A DNA stretch of 64,000 bases from assembly GCA_027924645.1 (NCBI GenBank), contig BSBN01001759.1, positions 1-64,000 on the forward strand, read 5' to 3'. Positions 11,067-23,826 of this stretch are shown here, in pieces. The stretch is from Cunninghamia lanceolata. Taxonomy: Eukaryota; Streptophyta; Pinopsida; Cupressales; Cupressaceae. How positions within the stretch are numbered: position 1 is the first letter of the stretch; each line of letters begins with the position of its first letter. A program made the position numbers and the translations under genes. The notes beneath the pieces were generated by a model. It worked only from the letters and a program-made list of their open reading frames with translations, made no database searches and was not told the origin of the DNA.

Positions 11067-13199
11067 CAATCATAAAACTAAGTACCATAATAATCATATT
11101 TGCATTTCCTAAAATAACATATACATTTTTCATATTACATCCCAATTACAATTAATCAACTTAAACTAATTTAAATCATGTTTATTTAATTAACCTAAAT
11201 TAACTCTTTAAAAAAAATTCCTCCCCACATATTAATAAACACATATTCCCATTTCACCATTTTCCAATTAATATATTTTTATTTTGTGTTTTTTATGAGC
11301 ACATATAACAAATAACACTCCTTTTACCATCCATAGGAATGGATGGCTAGCTTGAGTTTCCATCATGGGAAAATATCAGCTCATTTTTTTGTTATTTATC
11401 CATCCAATGGGGAGCAATACTAGGGGCTATAGTGCTTAGTTTACCAATTATGGTATGAATTTGTGTCATCACTACAAGACAAGTATTAATTTGTGAATAT
11501 TTTGCATAGCATGTAAAGCTGCAAATGTATCATGCACTCACACTGACGATAAAAATAAGCCACTAATAGGTACCTAATTCGTTATAGTATATTAAATAAA
11601 TTAAATAAAATGTTTAATTTTAAAACTTACAAACCTCCTTTATTTTAATAATAGATCACAAGATCAAAAATGCTGAAAGCTAAATACGACCCCTCCAAAA
11701 GCATTCATTCCCATTACCAAAGTAACCCTTTCCATGAAAACACCTACTTACAACGATGTTTATAATATTTAAACACAAACCCTAAGTATCACGTTTTCAC
11801 CATTAACCAACAAAAGCACAAACCTTGACACCTTAAGAACATGATATTTAAAAGGAGATGACTACCTATAATGAAGAGCCTTCGCCAAATCATGCATGAA
11901 TGGAGAAAAGCGAGATCTGAGCAAAAAATGGAGGAAAAAATACTGACATCAAAGTTCTGATAAAAAGATGAATAAGAAAATACCTCGACGATATCCACAA
12001 ACATTTTGCGTTTAAAAAAAATCCTGACGGTGACTATGAACATTTGGCAGATTTTTACTCATTGAAAATGAACGGATGAGATGATTTCAATCGTCTTGCA
12101 TCCCTCTTGGAAAATTTTGATCGTTGATTGCTGATACCAGGCCGGTCCCTCTCATAGAGGGAATGCCTTCAGTGTAATTAAATTCTCGCAATCTTTGAAA
12201 CCCTCCACAATATTTTTAACGGACTAAAACCAACAATGAATGAAACAAAATTTAATGACGTACACAAACTCAAGAAATGATCAAAACAAAGAGTCTTTCA
12301 TACTCATTTCACGTCTGTAAAATTTTTTCATAGAAAAAAAGGAGAAAACTTCATGAACATCCCAAGGATTTAGAGTAGGGCAATTGTTTAAATATTTAAA
12401 TCGATGATGACGATGATGCCACTACCTTTGAATGCTTCACCTCTACAATCTTTGAGCCTGTGGCATAATAACACATGGCAACTCTAGTGGACAGGGTTTG
12501 AGCATGCATGAAGAATGAACATGGGATCAATTCGATTATCTAAAGGTAGCTCACTCCATCTCATAGAGGAAACACCTTCCACCTAATTACAATTAAAAAA
12601 ATTTCAAAACAACATATAAACAAATGCCATCTAATGGTATAGTATTTGCCTCTGAAATATTGTAAAAATAAAATTCATTTTGTAATAGAATTTGTTTTGC
12701 TTTGTAATGTTGTAATAATTTCAACTTTTCATAGATTAGACTTGAGTTGTTTTATTTACTTAAAAGCTATTTATTGACTACATATAAATGTATTTTATTT
12801 TAGTTTAGTATTATTTAAGGATTATTATTATTTTATTTACCTAAGCAAGAATGATTTTTATTTAACTTACACTATTAACTCAAAAACTATTTTATTTACT
12901 TAATAGTTATTTTATTTACTTGATAGTTTTTTTAATCAATAAATTGTGATCATGGAGATCACTTCCTTTATGTATATATAATAATAAAAGTTATTGTTTC
13001 ATATTTGTATTACATATTTCGAGAGTTAATACACAAAATCTCCTGAACTTTCCATTTATATTTCATCTTATTATTCATAATAGAATACTTCATCCTATTT
13101 TGACTGGACTATAACCTACTACGACCACTATATATAAGTTGTGTAGATATATACTGAAAAGGAAGACCTTACTCCATAGTGAAAATTGATTGAAACCTT
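11067..13199. other. Non-coding, AT-rich, with dispersed repeat pieces
   Basis: No gene is seen. About 12040-12185 and 12520-12600 carry a dispersed repeat (CGTCTTGCATCC ... TCTCATAGAGGGAA) also found at 17560-17710 and 37190-37520. About 12640-12960 is rich in TTATTTACTTAA.AGTTATT phrases like those at 38040-38480. Confidence 0.55.
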
Positions 13200-13800
13200 G
13201 CACTAACCTCATTGGTTTATAATCCCAGAACTTGTTTCATAAATGCAACCCCTTTTGCAATTTTTGCCTTTCTTCTTGATTCATTCATGTGCTTCTCTGT
13301 AGAAATGAAAGGCCTCCATGAGGCCCAAACAACCTTGTTGTTCTCAAATAAGGTACCATTGATAAGAGGAAGACCTTCTCTAGCAATTGCTTCAATAAGA
13401 ATATCATTCAGACCCCTAAAAATGCTTTCTAATCAACTACTCTGCTAACCACTTAACAATGTCTTTTTATTCACCAAGGTCTAGGAGAACTACAACAAAC
13501 ATCAAAGCCACATCTGAATTCACGTGAGACCTATGATCTACAACCATAAACTCCTCCCCAACAACCCACTCAATAGCATGAAGGATGTAATACCATCAAG
13601 GAATACCATTTCTCTTTGTTTGCAGATCAATCTTACCAGGGTATCCATTGAAACAAGGGAAATGAATTGAATGCGGTGAGATTGGAAGATCCGCAAGTAA
13701 TAAGGCATTTCATCATTAAACAATAAAACAATAGTCTTGACTGTAATGAAGATCTTGAATGCTCCATACTTGGCACGAGCCAAACTAACCATTACAATGA
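13200..13800 (-). other. Possible unrecognised gene relic
   Basis: The minus strand has an 84-codon frame (13538-13792) and further readable pieces in other frames, including ASWRPFISTEKHMNESRRK and KGVAFMKQVLGL at 13220-13350. Amino-acid composition looks protein-like, but frames change and stops intervene. I do not recognise the family. It may be a decayed exon or TE fragment. Confidence 0.25.
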
Positions 13801-14900
13801 TGAAAATAACTTCAAGTTCGATAAAACAATGCTAGTATGTTCAATAATGAATGCCATTATTAACTAGCAATCGCACCTTGGTGTGCAATAGGTATGCCGA
13901 AGAGATGTGGAAATTGAATTGCCATGTCTTTTAAGTGAATGATGATTGTCTTGTAACCCTATGGCTCATGTCATTTTTTTCTCAAGTGTTGTGAATTAAT
14001 TTGTATAATCTTAATGGATTTCAAGATCCCTATGCTCTGCTTAGTAGCTACTTCAAATGTGTGAGCTTTCATGTTTGGTGTCTAGTCTCTATTTGCATGC
14101 ATCCCCTTTCTAGATTCTTGTTCATGAAATACCCCTGGACTCACTTGCATTCCATTAGTTGTCAGCTACATTTAATAGGCATTGTCTTGCAAATATAAGC
14201 ATGGACACCACCTACATCAAGTTTATTTGTCATCTAGCCTACCATCGTGCATCCTCTCATGGGGACATCACACGGTACAAAATTGATCAAATTTAGTGAC
14301 CCTCATTAGTGTTATAATTTCACACCTTTGCATAATTTGGAGGTCAAATGGCTTAAAATTAAATTTAGACATGCTATAATTTTAGATTTATAATTCCTCA
14401 ATTGTTTAAAAATATTAAATTTCAAGGGAATTTTTTTTATTTGTTTGCATTTGCAGATGATATGGGAATGCAAAAATGGGGTACATTTTATGTCATAGGA
14501 GACCATTGTGTTCAATCTCTCTTTGGCAAAACTTTTGTAAAAGGAACATGACATATCTAAATACACATCATGAAGTATGCTCCTTTGAACATCATGCAAA
14601 ATTACGCAATTCTCTTTAAAAGTTGTTTTACTCAATATTGTTGCTCCCTTAGTGCATAGATACATTCTTGAGATAATTTGATTTATTTTGTCATATTTTA
14701 GACCAAGTTAATGGGAGGTGAAAGGAATGGGCTACCATGCATGATACACTACTTATAAATGAGAAACAAATATATATCTCTATATCTCCATCTTTCCCCT
14801 TCTATATATTCCTCTCTCTCTCACATCCGCACTTTAGGGTTTCGGTCAATAAACACAAGGAATGGATCTAGCGGCACCCACCATATCTATTGTCTTGCAT
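13801..14900. other. Non-coding
   Basis: No gene is recognised. A 117-codon minus frame (14312-14665) has no motif I can identify. It ends in short CT-rich sequence near 14770-14820. Confidence 0.5.
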
Positions 14901-14902
14901 TC

Positions 14903-15020
14903 TTTGGATTGTTGGCATGAAATGGATAATCAAAAGTCAGTCTCTATCTCTCTATCTCTATTCCTATCTATGAATCGCTCTCTATATGTCTATGTCTCTT
15001 ATATTTCTCTCTCATGGATT
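14903..15020. repeat. Dispersed repeat followed by CT-rich tract
   Basis: GATTGTTGGCATGAAATGGA, then ATCAAAAG and CTCTATCTC runs, paralleling 6192-6260. It is the second copy of the same repeat end and lies on the same strand. Confidence 0.55.
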
Positions 15021-15109
15021 AGAATAAACATATATACATGGTGGTAAATAAACTTCGTTGTGAATAATATTGAAACCATGCAAGGATGTGTGTTGTATCT
15101 TTCTTTCTC

Positions 15110-15705
15110 TATTCCTCTCTCTACAATTCCATGAGGCTACAATGGAGCTAGATGATCTAGACCAACCCATATCAAGATCCACTTTTTACATTGTAAAATT
15201 ACCATAGCTTGATCTTTAATGTAGGGTTTTCCATTGGAATGCTTGACTATAGCCCCAAGTCTATCACACAATGAAACATTTTTTCCAATATGTTGATATA
15301 GTTATGCTTAGTTTTGTAATCCCATGGTGGCCAATGATTTTTTGTTTTAGGAAATGTCTCTTCAATTGTCATGGGTGGTAAAGGTTAAATCTAAAAATAA
15401 TTATTCATAGGAAGGCTATGCATGTATCCCTGTTTTGTACTTGAAATTGAAAAGTACTTTGAATCCACAATTTTTAGTTCAACATCATACATAAATAAGG
15501 ATATGGTTTGCCCATGCACCCTTTGGCATACTATACACATATTCGAAGTAAAAGTCTGGTGGACCTTGGTCAAACTCTTTAAGCTTCCACTGCTGACCTA
15601 TAAGGTGATCTGGAACTCCAAATCCAACCAATCCTTTAACATGGTGTGGTAAACGAAAATTTATATCTTTATTTTCTATAGACAAAACTTTGGAAGACAT
15701 ACTTT
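15110..15705 (-). pseudogene. DRM-type de novo DNA methyltransferase fragment
   Basis: Minus-strand pieces follow the DRM catalytic-domain order: LVGFGVP (15610-15640); GPPDFYFEYVYSMPKGAW (about 15515-15570); then in a shifted frame TISLFMYDVELKIVDSKYF and GYMHSLPMNNYF (15400-15505); LPPMTIEETFPKT then WPPWDYKT (about 15300-15385); and QCKKWILIWVG.DHLAPL (15150-15197). Plant DRM1/2 proteins share GPPYFYYENV..PKGVW, FVDSKYFCAA, GYIHNLP, LPPKTI.EA, WWPSWD and QCRKWNLVWVGKNKVAPLEP in this order. DRMs perform RNA-directed de novo cytosine methylation. At least one frameshift (after the GAW codons) and several stops make it a pseudogene. No introns separate the blocks, which fits a retro-copied or TE-captured segment. 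Copia gag lies directly upstream. Confidence 0.72.
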
Positions 15706-15846
15706 CTTTGAGATTTATCTTCTGAATGGTTTCTTTTGATGGGTTTCATAGTAAACCTTTTTTAAATCTAAGTGTTTTCTTTTATGAAATTTGATTTTCT
15801 ACACATCCTCTAGGCTTTCATTCAATCCTTGCCAGTTGACTCACTA
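15706..15846 (-). pseudogene. Segment linking gag and DRM-like fragment, shared with TIR elements
   Basis: Minus-strand sequence GGATTGAATGAAAGCC... then AAAAGAAAACACTTAGATTT matches 7700-7790 and 8335-8400. On this strand it leads directly into the DRM-like frame (MSSKVLSIENKDI at 15700). In the TIR element at 7166-7990 the same sequence stops soon after the equivalent MSSN.LSIENRDI, where the inverted arm begins. It may encode the region upstream of the DRM catalytic domain or be host flank. Confidence 0.5.
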
Positions 15847-16174
15847 CTACATGAAAATGATTTAAATGTTTGGTTACAAAGTCTCCTTCATTGCAATCTT
15901 TAAAAAATAAAAATTTCTTTTCAAAAATAACTTATTTACAAGACTTTTAGTTTGATATAATGCAATAATTTTTATCTCATAAACTCTTAGCAATATTTTT
16001 AACTAAACATTCATCAAGACTAAATTACGACACAACCTAATAGTAGATCTATCTCTTCTATCCAACTTGTCCCATTCATATTGATCCATTGGTAATGGTA
16101 GAAAATTAATTGCAACAATTCTTATGATCCATTCATCTCTCTCCACTAAAAGATCTTCAACCTTCAATTTCCAC

Positions 16175-16190
<16 letters not shown>
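15847..16190 (-). pseudogene. Copia gag fragment upstream of DRM-like sequence
   Basis: The minus strand reads LWKLKVEDLLVERDEW, then MDQYEWDKLDRRDRSTIRLC, then KKFLFF.DCNEGDFVTKHLN and HVVVSQLARI. These correspond in order to plant Copia gag landmarks (WKLKMEDLLVDRDQW, W..LDRKAKSTIRLCL, LRKKLY.LRMKEGDSVTEHLN.F, V.SQL). Several stops occur. It runs straight into the DRM-linked segment on the same strand. Confidence 0.72.

Positions 16191-16206
<16 letters not shown>
16178..16206. repeat. (CT)n microsatellite
   Basis: About 14 uninterrupted CT units beside the Copia gag fragment. Confidence 0.9.
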
Positions 16207-16207
<1 letters not shown>

Positions 16208-18763
16208 AATGGTATTATTGCATTTGTTCATTATTTTTTGGGGCATCAAACTAATTGACATCATGCAATCCTTGGAAATGTTTTTGCAATTGTTTGAAAA
16301 CTTTTATCTTATATGGAAATCCATTTTGGGATTCAATATTTCTATTAATCTTCTTATCATTATCCTCACTTAAGGTATTTTATAGACAAAATACCTTTCA
16401 TACACAATGTTCTAGTAAGGATCCAAACTAATGACATAACTAACCCATAAAATGTAACAACATAGTTAATTTTTATTAATATTATGTTTATATTTAATTA
16501 GATAGCTGAAATATTAAATGATTGGGAAGTTGAAATTAGTTTACCAATATTTAAGAAAATGGATGACATTATAAACCCTCTTTATAATATTTAATTTCAA
16601 TAAATATATTTTATATATTTTTATTTATATGATGTACAATGCAAATCTCTATCATATCTAATCATTGGATCTAACAATAGTATAGAGAAAAGTTACAATG
16701 AGAAAAGGTAGACATAATTTCTATATTATTTCTTCAAGCACACGAGTGCTCTCAATGCCTTCTCCATCATTGATAACTTATGTTTGGTTTTTGTCTATAT
16801 TGAAAAACCTAAATTTGTTACTCATCTCCTACTCCTACCTATTTTTTGGAACATATAGATCTTCAAGATTTTTTTTTTCTTTCAATATGGAAAAAGTAGA
16901 GTATACTAAAAAAAGTTTCATTTGATGCCATAAGAAGGACAAACCAGTCAGTTTTGTTGCGGTTGTAGTGTGGGAATGAGATTTTGCATGGGGAGGAAAC
17001 TTTATTCTTTTGAATTATGTTGATCCTATCATACTATTTTATGGGACATCGTTGGACATGTCCCCAAGTAGGAGGTCTCGCTTGACACCTCACCCAATAC
17101 AGATGCTGCCAAGAGGTTCAATTCCATCAACAAAAAAATGATTTCTAAGGTGAAAGAAAAGCTTGTCTTGCCTCTACTATTCTCTGTATGCTTGAATTGT
17201 CACTCATCTTCGTAGATGTTTTTCCCCTCATTTACATCTCCAGGTGAAAGAAATTAAAGGGACTCAAGATTTGGATCTTCGATACAAAGCGCCATGACCG
17301 GATCTAGAATGATTGTGATCCATGTTTGAACCCCACCACTATTGCTCAAACCCCATGAATAGTTATAGTAAGAAGATGTAATAAGTCATTACTGCTTTGC
17401 AATTACAGCAGTCAAGCTAGGCAAAGGGCAAAAACATAATAACAATAAATATAAAGCTACATAAACTCATCCAAGCATAGTAAACAATGTTACATCCACT
17501 ACTCTCTCTTAGTGAATCTACCAAGAAAAATCAACGACGAACATCAACAAATATCTCCCAATATAGTCATTTAACGGTGACTGACCTCAGATAACACATG
17601 TATAACAAGGATGCATTTAATCATCTTGCATCCTTCTCCTTAGTTTTCAACCATTGATTTGAAAAAGTAGCTCTCACTCTCACATAGGGAGAAGCCCTTA
17701 TAATAACCTGACAGGAAACAACAAGAACACAAGAGATGGGCTAGAGGGGAAGCACAAATTATTTACTCAACTCTAAAGGAGTTTAAGAACAAAGTGTAGT
17801 AAAATAGAAATTGTGCAAATTTAAGCTAGATTTGATAATCGCACTTCTAAACATGTTGGGTGCATATTTTGTCTTCAACTAACTGAAGGCAAAATGGTTA
17901 TATCGACCACAGTGTAATGAGATAAATCTCTCCTCTCAGCAAGGGGAGGTTCCCTATCAACTATCACAAACTACTTTAAACTAAATACTAATTCAGGGGT
18001 GAGATCATATCATCCATTTCTCTTTTTTTAGAAATGATGTTTACAAAATGAAAGAGCACTTTCTTGATACAAATTGAATAACCAAGAAACCCATGAGAGC
18101 ACAAAGTCTATCGTTGCTTCTTTTGTTGATTCACAACATAAAACCAAGTAGAATGAGGTGCAGCCCAAAGTCTTCACCGAAAACTATGACAAAATATATG
18201 ATCATAAAAGATAATAGTAGTTCAAAGCCTTTCCAATATCTTTTACTTTAAAACACTAAATCACAAACTAAAGATAATTGTTGTAGCACAAGGTCTCCAC
18301 AATCAACTTTAGAACATCTCCCAGATTATTCTCACTCACACTACTATTTGATCAAACAGATAAGATGGTATTAGGAAAAGGACATAAGAACAATTTCCAA
18401 TACGCCACAAGTTATTTCAACACAAAGTTTGAACGATCACTTGCTTTCTTATTCACTTGATAAAATTTGATTTACAATTTGAACATAAAGTCTCAAAATG
18501 CTCTTCAATTTGGCAGAGTTTCGCTTCAATAACTAAAAGATATAATTTACAATAGGGGCCCTCTTTATTCATAGGGAGGAGCCTAGAGCAAAAATAGGAA
18601 ATTTACAACTACTTTGACTTATTCAACAAAGGAGTCCTTTTGATTTGGGACTTCCTATGTTTTTACATGTAATTACATATGAAAAAAGTACATGTAAATA
18701 TGTCCAAAATTATTTCAAAAGTACATCTGAAAAATGAAAAATAAACTAAGGGAAAAAACTGCT
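16207..18763. other. Non-coding with dispersed repeats
   Basis: No gene is seen. 17560-17710 carries the CATCTTGCATCC ... CTCTCACTCTCACA dispersed repeat. 17725-17752 holds a short piece of the TIR-element arm (ACACAAGAGATGGGCTAGAG). The remainder may include the 3' flank of element B. Confidence 0.5.
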
Positions 18764-21700
18764 TCATCTTGTATTGTTGTCTTTCTTCATGTGACCATCA
18801 TACATAGTGAAAGCTGCTTGCATCCCAATACTATCTAGACTAACTGTGTCCCTAAAAATCATCTTGGCTCTAACTATGGCATCTCTGACTGTGGTGACTG
18901 ATTTAGTTAACTTGGTTTTCAGATTATCCAAAGTTGACTGATTGTTAAGAATATTGTCCACGGAGGCCATTGAAAATGTTTTATCCTCAAACTCTTTCTG
19001 GAACATATCTTCAAATTTCTGAACCATTTCTTCTGCAGAGAGAAATTGGTTATCTTGTGACACAAGCTTGCAACGAAGCTCCTCCAATTTATGCAAAAGA
19101 CTAACATCACTCTGTTCACTGAGTTTCCTTGCAGCTTCCAGGTCATTGATCAAATCTTTCAGCACACAGCTCCTATATGTCAATGCCTCTTTGGTCTTTG
19201 TATAAGAATCCCTATTAGGAATGGCACCAATTGATATTAGAGTGCTTATTTTTAGTTTTCTCATCTTCACCCATTTATCATGATTCTTTTCTATGCGCTC
19301 AATATCTTGAGAAATAACATCAATGAGATCATTAAGTTATGCTCTTATTTTCTCCATTTTATCTATCTTCTTAGATAGCTCTGTAAGCAGAGAGATTCCT
19401 TGGGTGCGTATCCTTTCCAGACATTCTTCAAGTACTCTTCCCTTGAGGTGAGTCTTTTATGCTTTCTGCATAATAGGGTCTTCTACAGAAACGGCCTCAG
19501 GGGTTACTGCTTCTGAATTCAAAGTGATTTTCCTCACTACTGCAGTCAATTTTTCAACCATTGCTTTGTAGTGATCTTTCATTTCTTTCTCCTTATCAAA
19601 TTTCTGAATCAGGATGTCCATTGCTGACTGCATATCATTCTTCACACTTTCATGAGTTATTTTGCCTAACTCAATTCTAGAGATAGAGTAATCATTCATA
19701 TCAAATTTTTCCATGATTGCCTCCTGCAGAGGTCTTGCAATCTCCAAAAATTTGTGTCCCTTGTCCCCAAGCATTCTTGAAAGAATCTTTGGCTTCTTCG
19801 GGGTCTTGGATTTTGCAGGCACCAGCTTACTAAAATCAAAGTCATCTGGGGAGATGGCTTGTTTCTTTCTTTTTGGTGTATAAGCTGACAACCATGGTGG
19901 AAGCACAAAAGTACTTACATTAGGGTCTGTTCCCATTGTTGGTGTCACTAGAACTTCACTTGCACTGGAAGTGGAAACAATAGGTGGAGTGTTAGTGAAA
20001 ACTGCACCTGTTATATTTACATTAGATACCTGTTCAGTATTCATTACAAAGTGATAAAAAAATAGAAGCATCCCCAATATCAAAAGATGAGGAGGACAAA
20101 CTAGGAATAGACCCTGAGGAATGGAGAACATCTTCAAAAGTATTTTGAGGGTTGTCAAAAATTATTTTGGAAGGGGGGGAGATTTAGAAGAGGGAATATC
20201 AATAGGGGAAACAGATAGAGGAACTGCAACAGGGGTGTCAGGCAAGGGAGAAGAGACTCCCGTTTCTTGTTGTACATTCTCCTGTGGAGACAAAACTTCC
20301 TCTTCTTGTTGATCTATAGGTCTGTCTTCAACCTCCATTTCCTCAGTGGCTGGCTCCTCAGTGTTCTGTTTCTCAACTTCCATATCTTCTATTTCAGACT
20401 CTTTCTCCGCAGCTTTTGACTTCTTTGTCACAAATTTAATCCTAGGCTTATGTGGCTTGGAAGAAGAGGGAACATCACTTTTGTTCTTCGTCCTGTTCTC
20501 CACCTTTTTACCTGTTTGCTCTTGGATCTTAGTCTTTGATCCTGTAAGGAATTATTTCAAAGTAATTCCCTTATCCGCTAGCCAGTTATTGGTGTTTGCC
20601 AATATAGGCTCAAATCTTTTCCTCAGAGAGGTCAATTCTTTTTGAGACCATTGGATTGGAGGGAGAGGAGAGATAGCAACATGTTCAGTGTTATATCTAT
20701 CATCGATCAACTCTCCATCATCCATTAGATCCTTAGGAATGTCAGCCAATCTCAGATATTCAATCTACTCAAGAGATAATCAGCTATAATCCAACTTTCT
20801 GATATCTTCTTCTGTCCTCAAATCTACCCAAACATCTTCAACCATAAGCTCATGAAACTGAGTTTTCCTCTTGATCTTATCCTTCACGCCCCTGTAGTCA
20901 AACTTTGGTCTTCTCTTGAATTGCTTCATGGTTACAAGCTGCATTTAAGTTTCCATGGCTCTAGCCTTTGCAACAATTAATACTGAATACCTACCAATTT
21001 CAACTGGAAACTTGAAACCGGGCTTCTTGAACTCCATTTGTTTATTATGCACGACGATCATTTATCTACATAACTCCATTAAGACCAGTTTGTCTGAGGG
21101 AAACCTTGGCAGCATATAAGGATGACCTTGGAAAAAGCCAACCCTCAGATATGAGAAAGAAGGAAACTGTAAGAACATGCATCCATAATCATTTACCACT
21201 GTCCAAGCCTCATCTGACACTCTTCTTTGTTCTAGTTGAGGTTCAAAAAGACACAAAAATACTGCAAATAAAGCATCATTTACTCTCCTGAAATGATGAA
21301 TAGAACCCTTCAATGTTAATTGAGAGTAGTATTGATACACAGGAATTACTCTCTTGTCTCCTTCTGATGTTAGACTTGGAAAGATTCTCATAGATGCTGC
21401 TATATACACGAGATAAGAAGTCATGTAAAACTTGAAAGTAGTAGATACCTTTGTCAATTGCTCATGTAGAGCATTGCTGATTTGCTCACCCCAGAAGATG
21501 GCTTGTTTGCCTTGGAGTATTACCTTGATGAAAGGGTACATCCACTCATGAAACAGTGAGGAAGAAGCCAATCCCCTTATCCTACTGAGAAGAGTTATCA
21601 GATCACCAACTTCTTCTATAAAGTCACTTCTAGGAAAACTCCGTGGCCACCTAGACAAGTTTGACCTTGAAGTCTTGAGCCATTTAGTATTGATTACCTT

Positions 21701-22133
21701 CTTAGCTTTCTCTGGATTTTTGTCATACTCTTTTTGTGCTTCAGCAAAATCTAGCTTTATCACTTTTGTAGCAGGAGGGCACATGAAAAACCTTATCAAT
21801 GAATTCAGGATCTAGTCTGATTATCACATTGCCACTTGCGTCCATCACAGCCCTAGTATCTCTATTATAAAACTGAGCACACTGAAGAACAAACTCTGTG
21901 TTATGGGTTGCCACTGGGAAAGATGACGCCAAATGAATGTTACTGTCAATTATCTTCTTCATTGCAGAGCTGGGATTATTTGACTTGGTTCTTTCCACAA
22001 ATATAGCCATGTCCACATGGCCAATCTCTGTATCCCTAATGTCATCAACATTAGAAGTAACTGAGGTGATTGGAAAAACACCTTGATATTTATACTTCAT
22101 CGCTTTCGACTTCTTCAGAGACAACTCAGTCAT
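18764..22133 (-). pseudogene. Second large RT-less retroelement protein (element B)
   Basis: A broken reading frame starts MTELSLKKSK at 22133. Pieces are 21741-22133, 21062-21799 (joined by a frameshift near 21770), 20552-20749, 20162-20503, 19457-20158 and 18764-19270. The N-terminal ~360 residues are a helical domain (LDPEFIDKVFHVPS; WMYPFIKVILQGKQ; FRRVNDALFAVFLCLFEPQ). Then come a basic Lys-rich linker, an acidic Glu-rich linker, and C-terminal coiled coils (KEALTYRSCVLKDLINDLEA). This is the layout of element A (1-3172), but I see little primary-sequence identity. No zinc knuckle, RT, integrase or protease motif. No LTR was found around it. It is a decayed copy of an unclassified plant element protein; capsid-like function is only a guess. 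Confidence 0.5.
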
Positions 22134-22385
22134 CTGAACAAGCTATCACCAGAAAATGTCGATGAAGAAAGAAGATCCATAGAAGAAACTGCAACAAAAA
22201 TTCATGATCATGCAATTAGGGGAAATACTGGTAATCTGGGAAAATTGCATGTCGACAATCATGACTATGGGGACACACTTGAAATGGCTAAAGGGCGAGC
22301 GGGTCGAAGAACGGAGGAAAGCGGGCTCGGAAAAGCAAAATTGAAAATATCGAGAGTTTGGAAAATTTGAGAGAATGTTTGCATG

Positions 22386-23305
22386 GACGGCAAAATTTGC
22401 CGCCCTTGCATGTGAGGGATATTTCACAAGTGTATCGACGGTTAAATTCGCCGCTATAGCAGATTGGTATGAATTGCGAGTTTGATGTTCAGGTAGCAAA
22501 TAATGCCGACACTGCATGTGATGGGAGTATTTCAAGGTTTTCGTGTAGGGGGTGGCGAATTTTGCCACCCATACACTTACATTTTGATGTCTTCAAACGC
22601 ATAAGTGGCAAAATATGCCGACTTCGCATTTGCTCACAAGTTTATGGAAGGAACTCGGGGGGTAAACTTCACCACCACTACATAGGAACAAGCACAATGA
22701 ACATGTTTGAGCGGTCAGTTTCATCGATGATAATACACATGCAATGGTTATGAAGGTTTTTTGATAAATTCAAACTAATAAAGCCATTAAACAATCATAT
22801 TAATGAAAACCCTAGAAAGTGAAAGCGGTTTAACGACTTAACTGTCAAGAGTTTGAAACCCTAAGCTTGACGACGACGATTCGAAATCTGTTTTGAATCC
22901 AAGGTCACCACAGTCGAGCAGTTTGAGGAGGGTTCACGAATTGACTAGGAAGCATTAGAAGAAAAGAAATGATGAAAAACAACGAAATAACATATTTAAA
23001 AGGTTCGAAAGACATGATCTTAATGCCAACATGAGTGGCAATTAATGCCACTGGAGTTCATGATTTCAAAGATCGACCTCGCTCGGGCAGTGAAAATTGC
23101 CGACCTCGCAGGGTGCTTTCCAAAATGCAAAAGCGGTAAAAACCGTTGACTTTACACATGCGCTTTATGTCCGAGAATATGTAATGGCGGTAAAAAGTGC
23201 CACTCGAGCATCTAGAAAGGAAAAACTATGTAAAAACAACAAAAAGTGCCGACTCAACACAAGCAAACAATCAGAATATGTAATAGCGGCAAAATTTAGC
23301 GAACT
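22386..23305. repeat. Array of ~13 spaced quasi-palindromes
   Basis: Short near-palindromes of the form CGGCAAAATTTGCCG recur roughly every 50-60 bp: 22388, 22437, 22492, 22551, 22604, 22657, 22709 and, after a ~320-bp gap, 23034, 23090, 23131, 23184, 23236 and 23284. Variants include GGTGGCGAATTTTGCCACC and AGTGGCAAAATATGCCGAC. Most keep a G/C-rich outer arm around an A/T core. It sits directly upstream of element B (transcribed leftwards), where a promoter or leader would be. Function is unknown. Confidence 0.7.
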
Positions 23306-23826
23306 TTGCATATAAAGATTCAAAATTTCATTAACACCCCCAAAATGATCAAAATTAATATTTTGGTCAGTTACGACTTAATCTATTTGCACAAACTTCG
23401 AGAAATTGATTCGAGGGGAATGTCGCAAACTAGTTTAGGATGCCATACCGACTTCCCACGGGACCAAGAGAATCTTGTCTTAATTTGCGAACTTAGAGTG
23501 TAGATTACGAAACAAACAAGTTTTGTAGGGGTTGTCTACAAAAACGAGCGTAGCTAATTTTGAGAACAACAGAACCAAATCCAAGATTTCTCTATACAAC
23601 ACATTTTCATGGAGCCTAATATGGTGGCGAACCTACTGGAAAATCATGGATGCGATCAACTTGAGGAGATCATTGTGTTAAATCAAATTGACTACTGAGT
23701 TTGCTTCAACCAAATTGTGATACCTAAATCAATCCAATATAGAGACAAAAATAGAGATAGGCAGATAGAAAGATAGAAAGGGAGACGAAGAGATATAGAT
23801 AGAGAAATCAATGGGCATATATATAT
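23306..23826. other. Non-coding
   Basis: No gene is recognised. It ends in a GATA/TATA-rich simple stretch just before the LTR at 23827. Confidence 0.5.

Noticed and set aside
13200..13800. Reverse transcriptase or other TE domain
   Set aside because: I tried all minus frames and found no catalytic motif; left as unrecognised.
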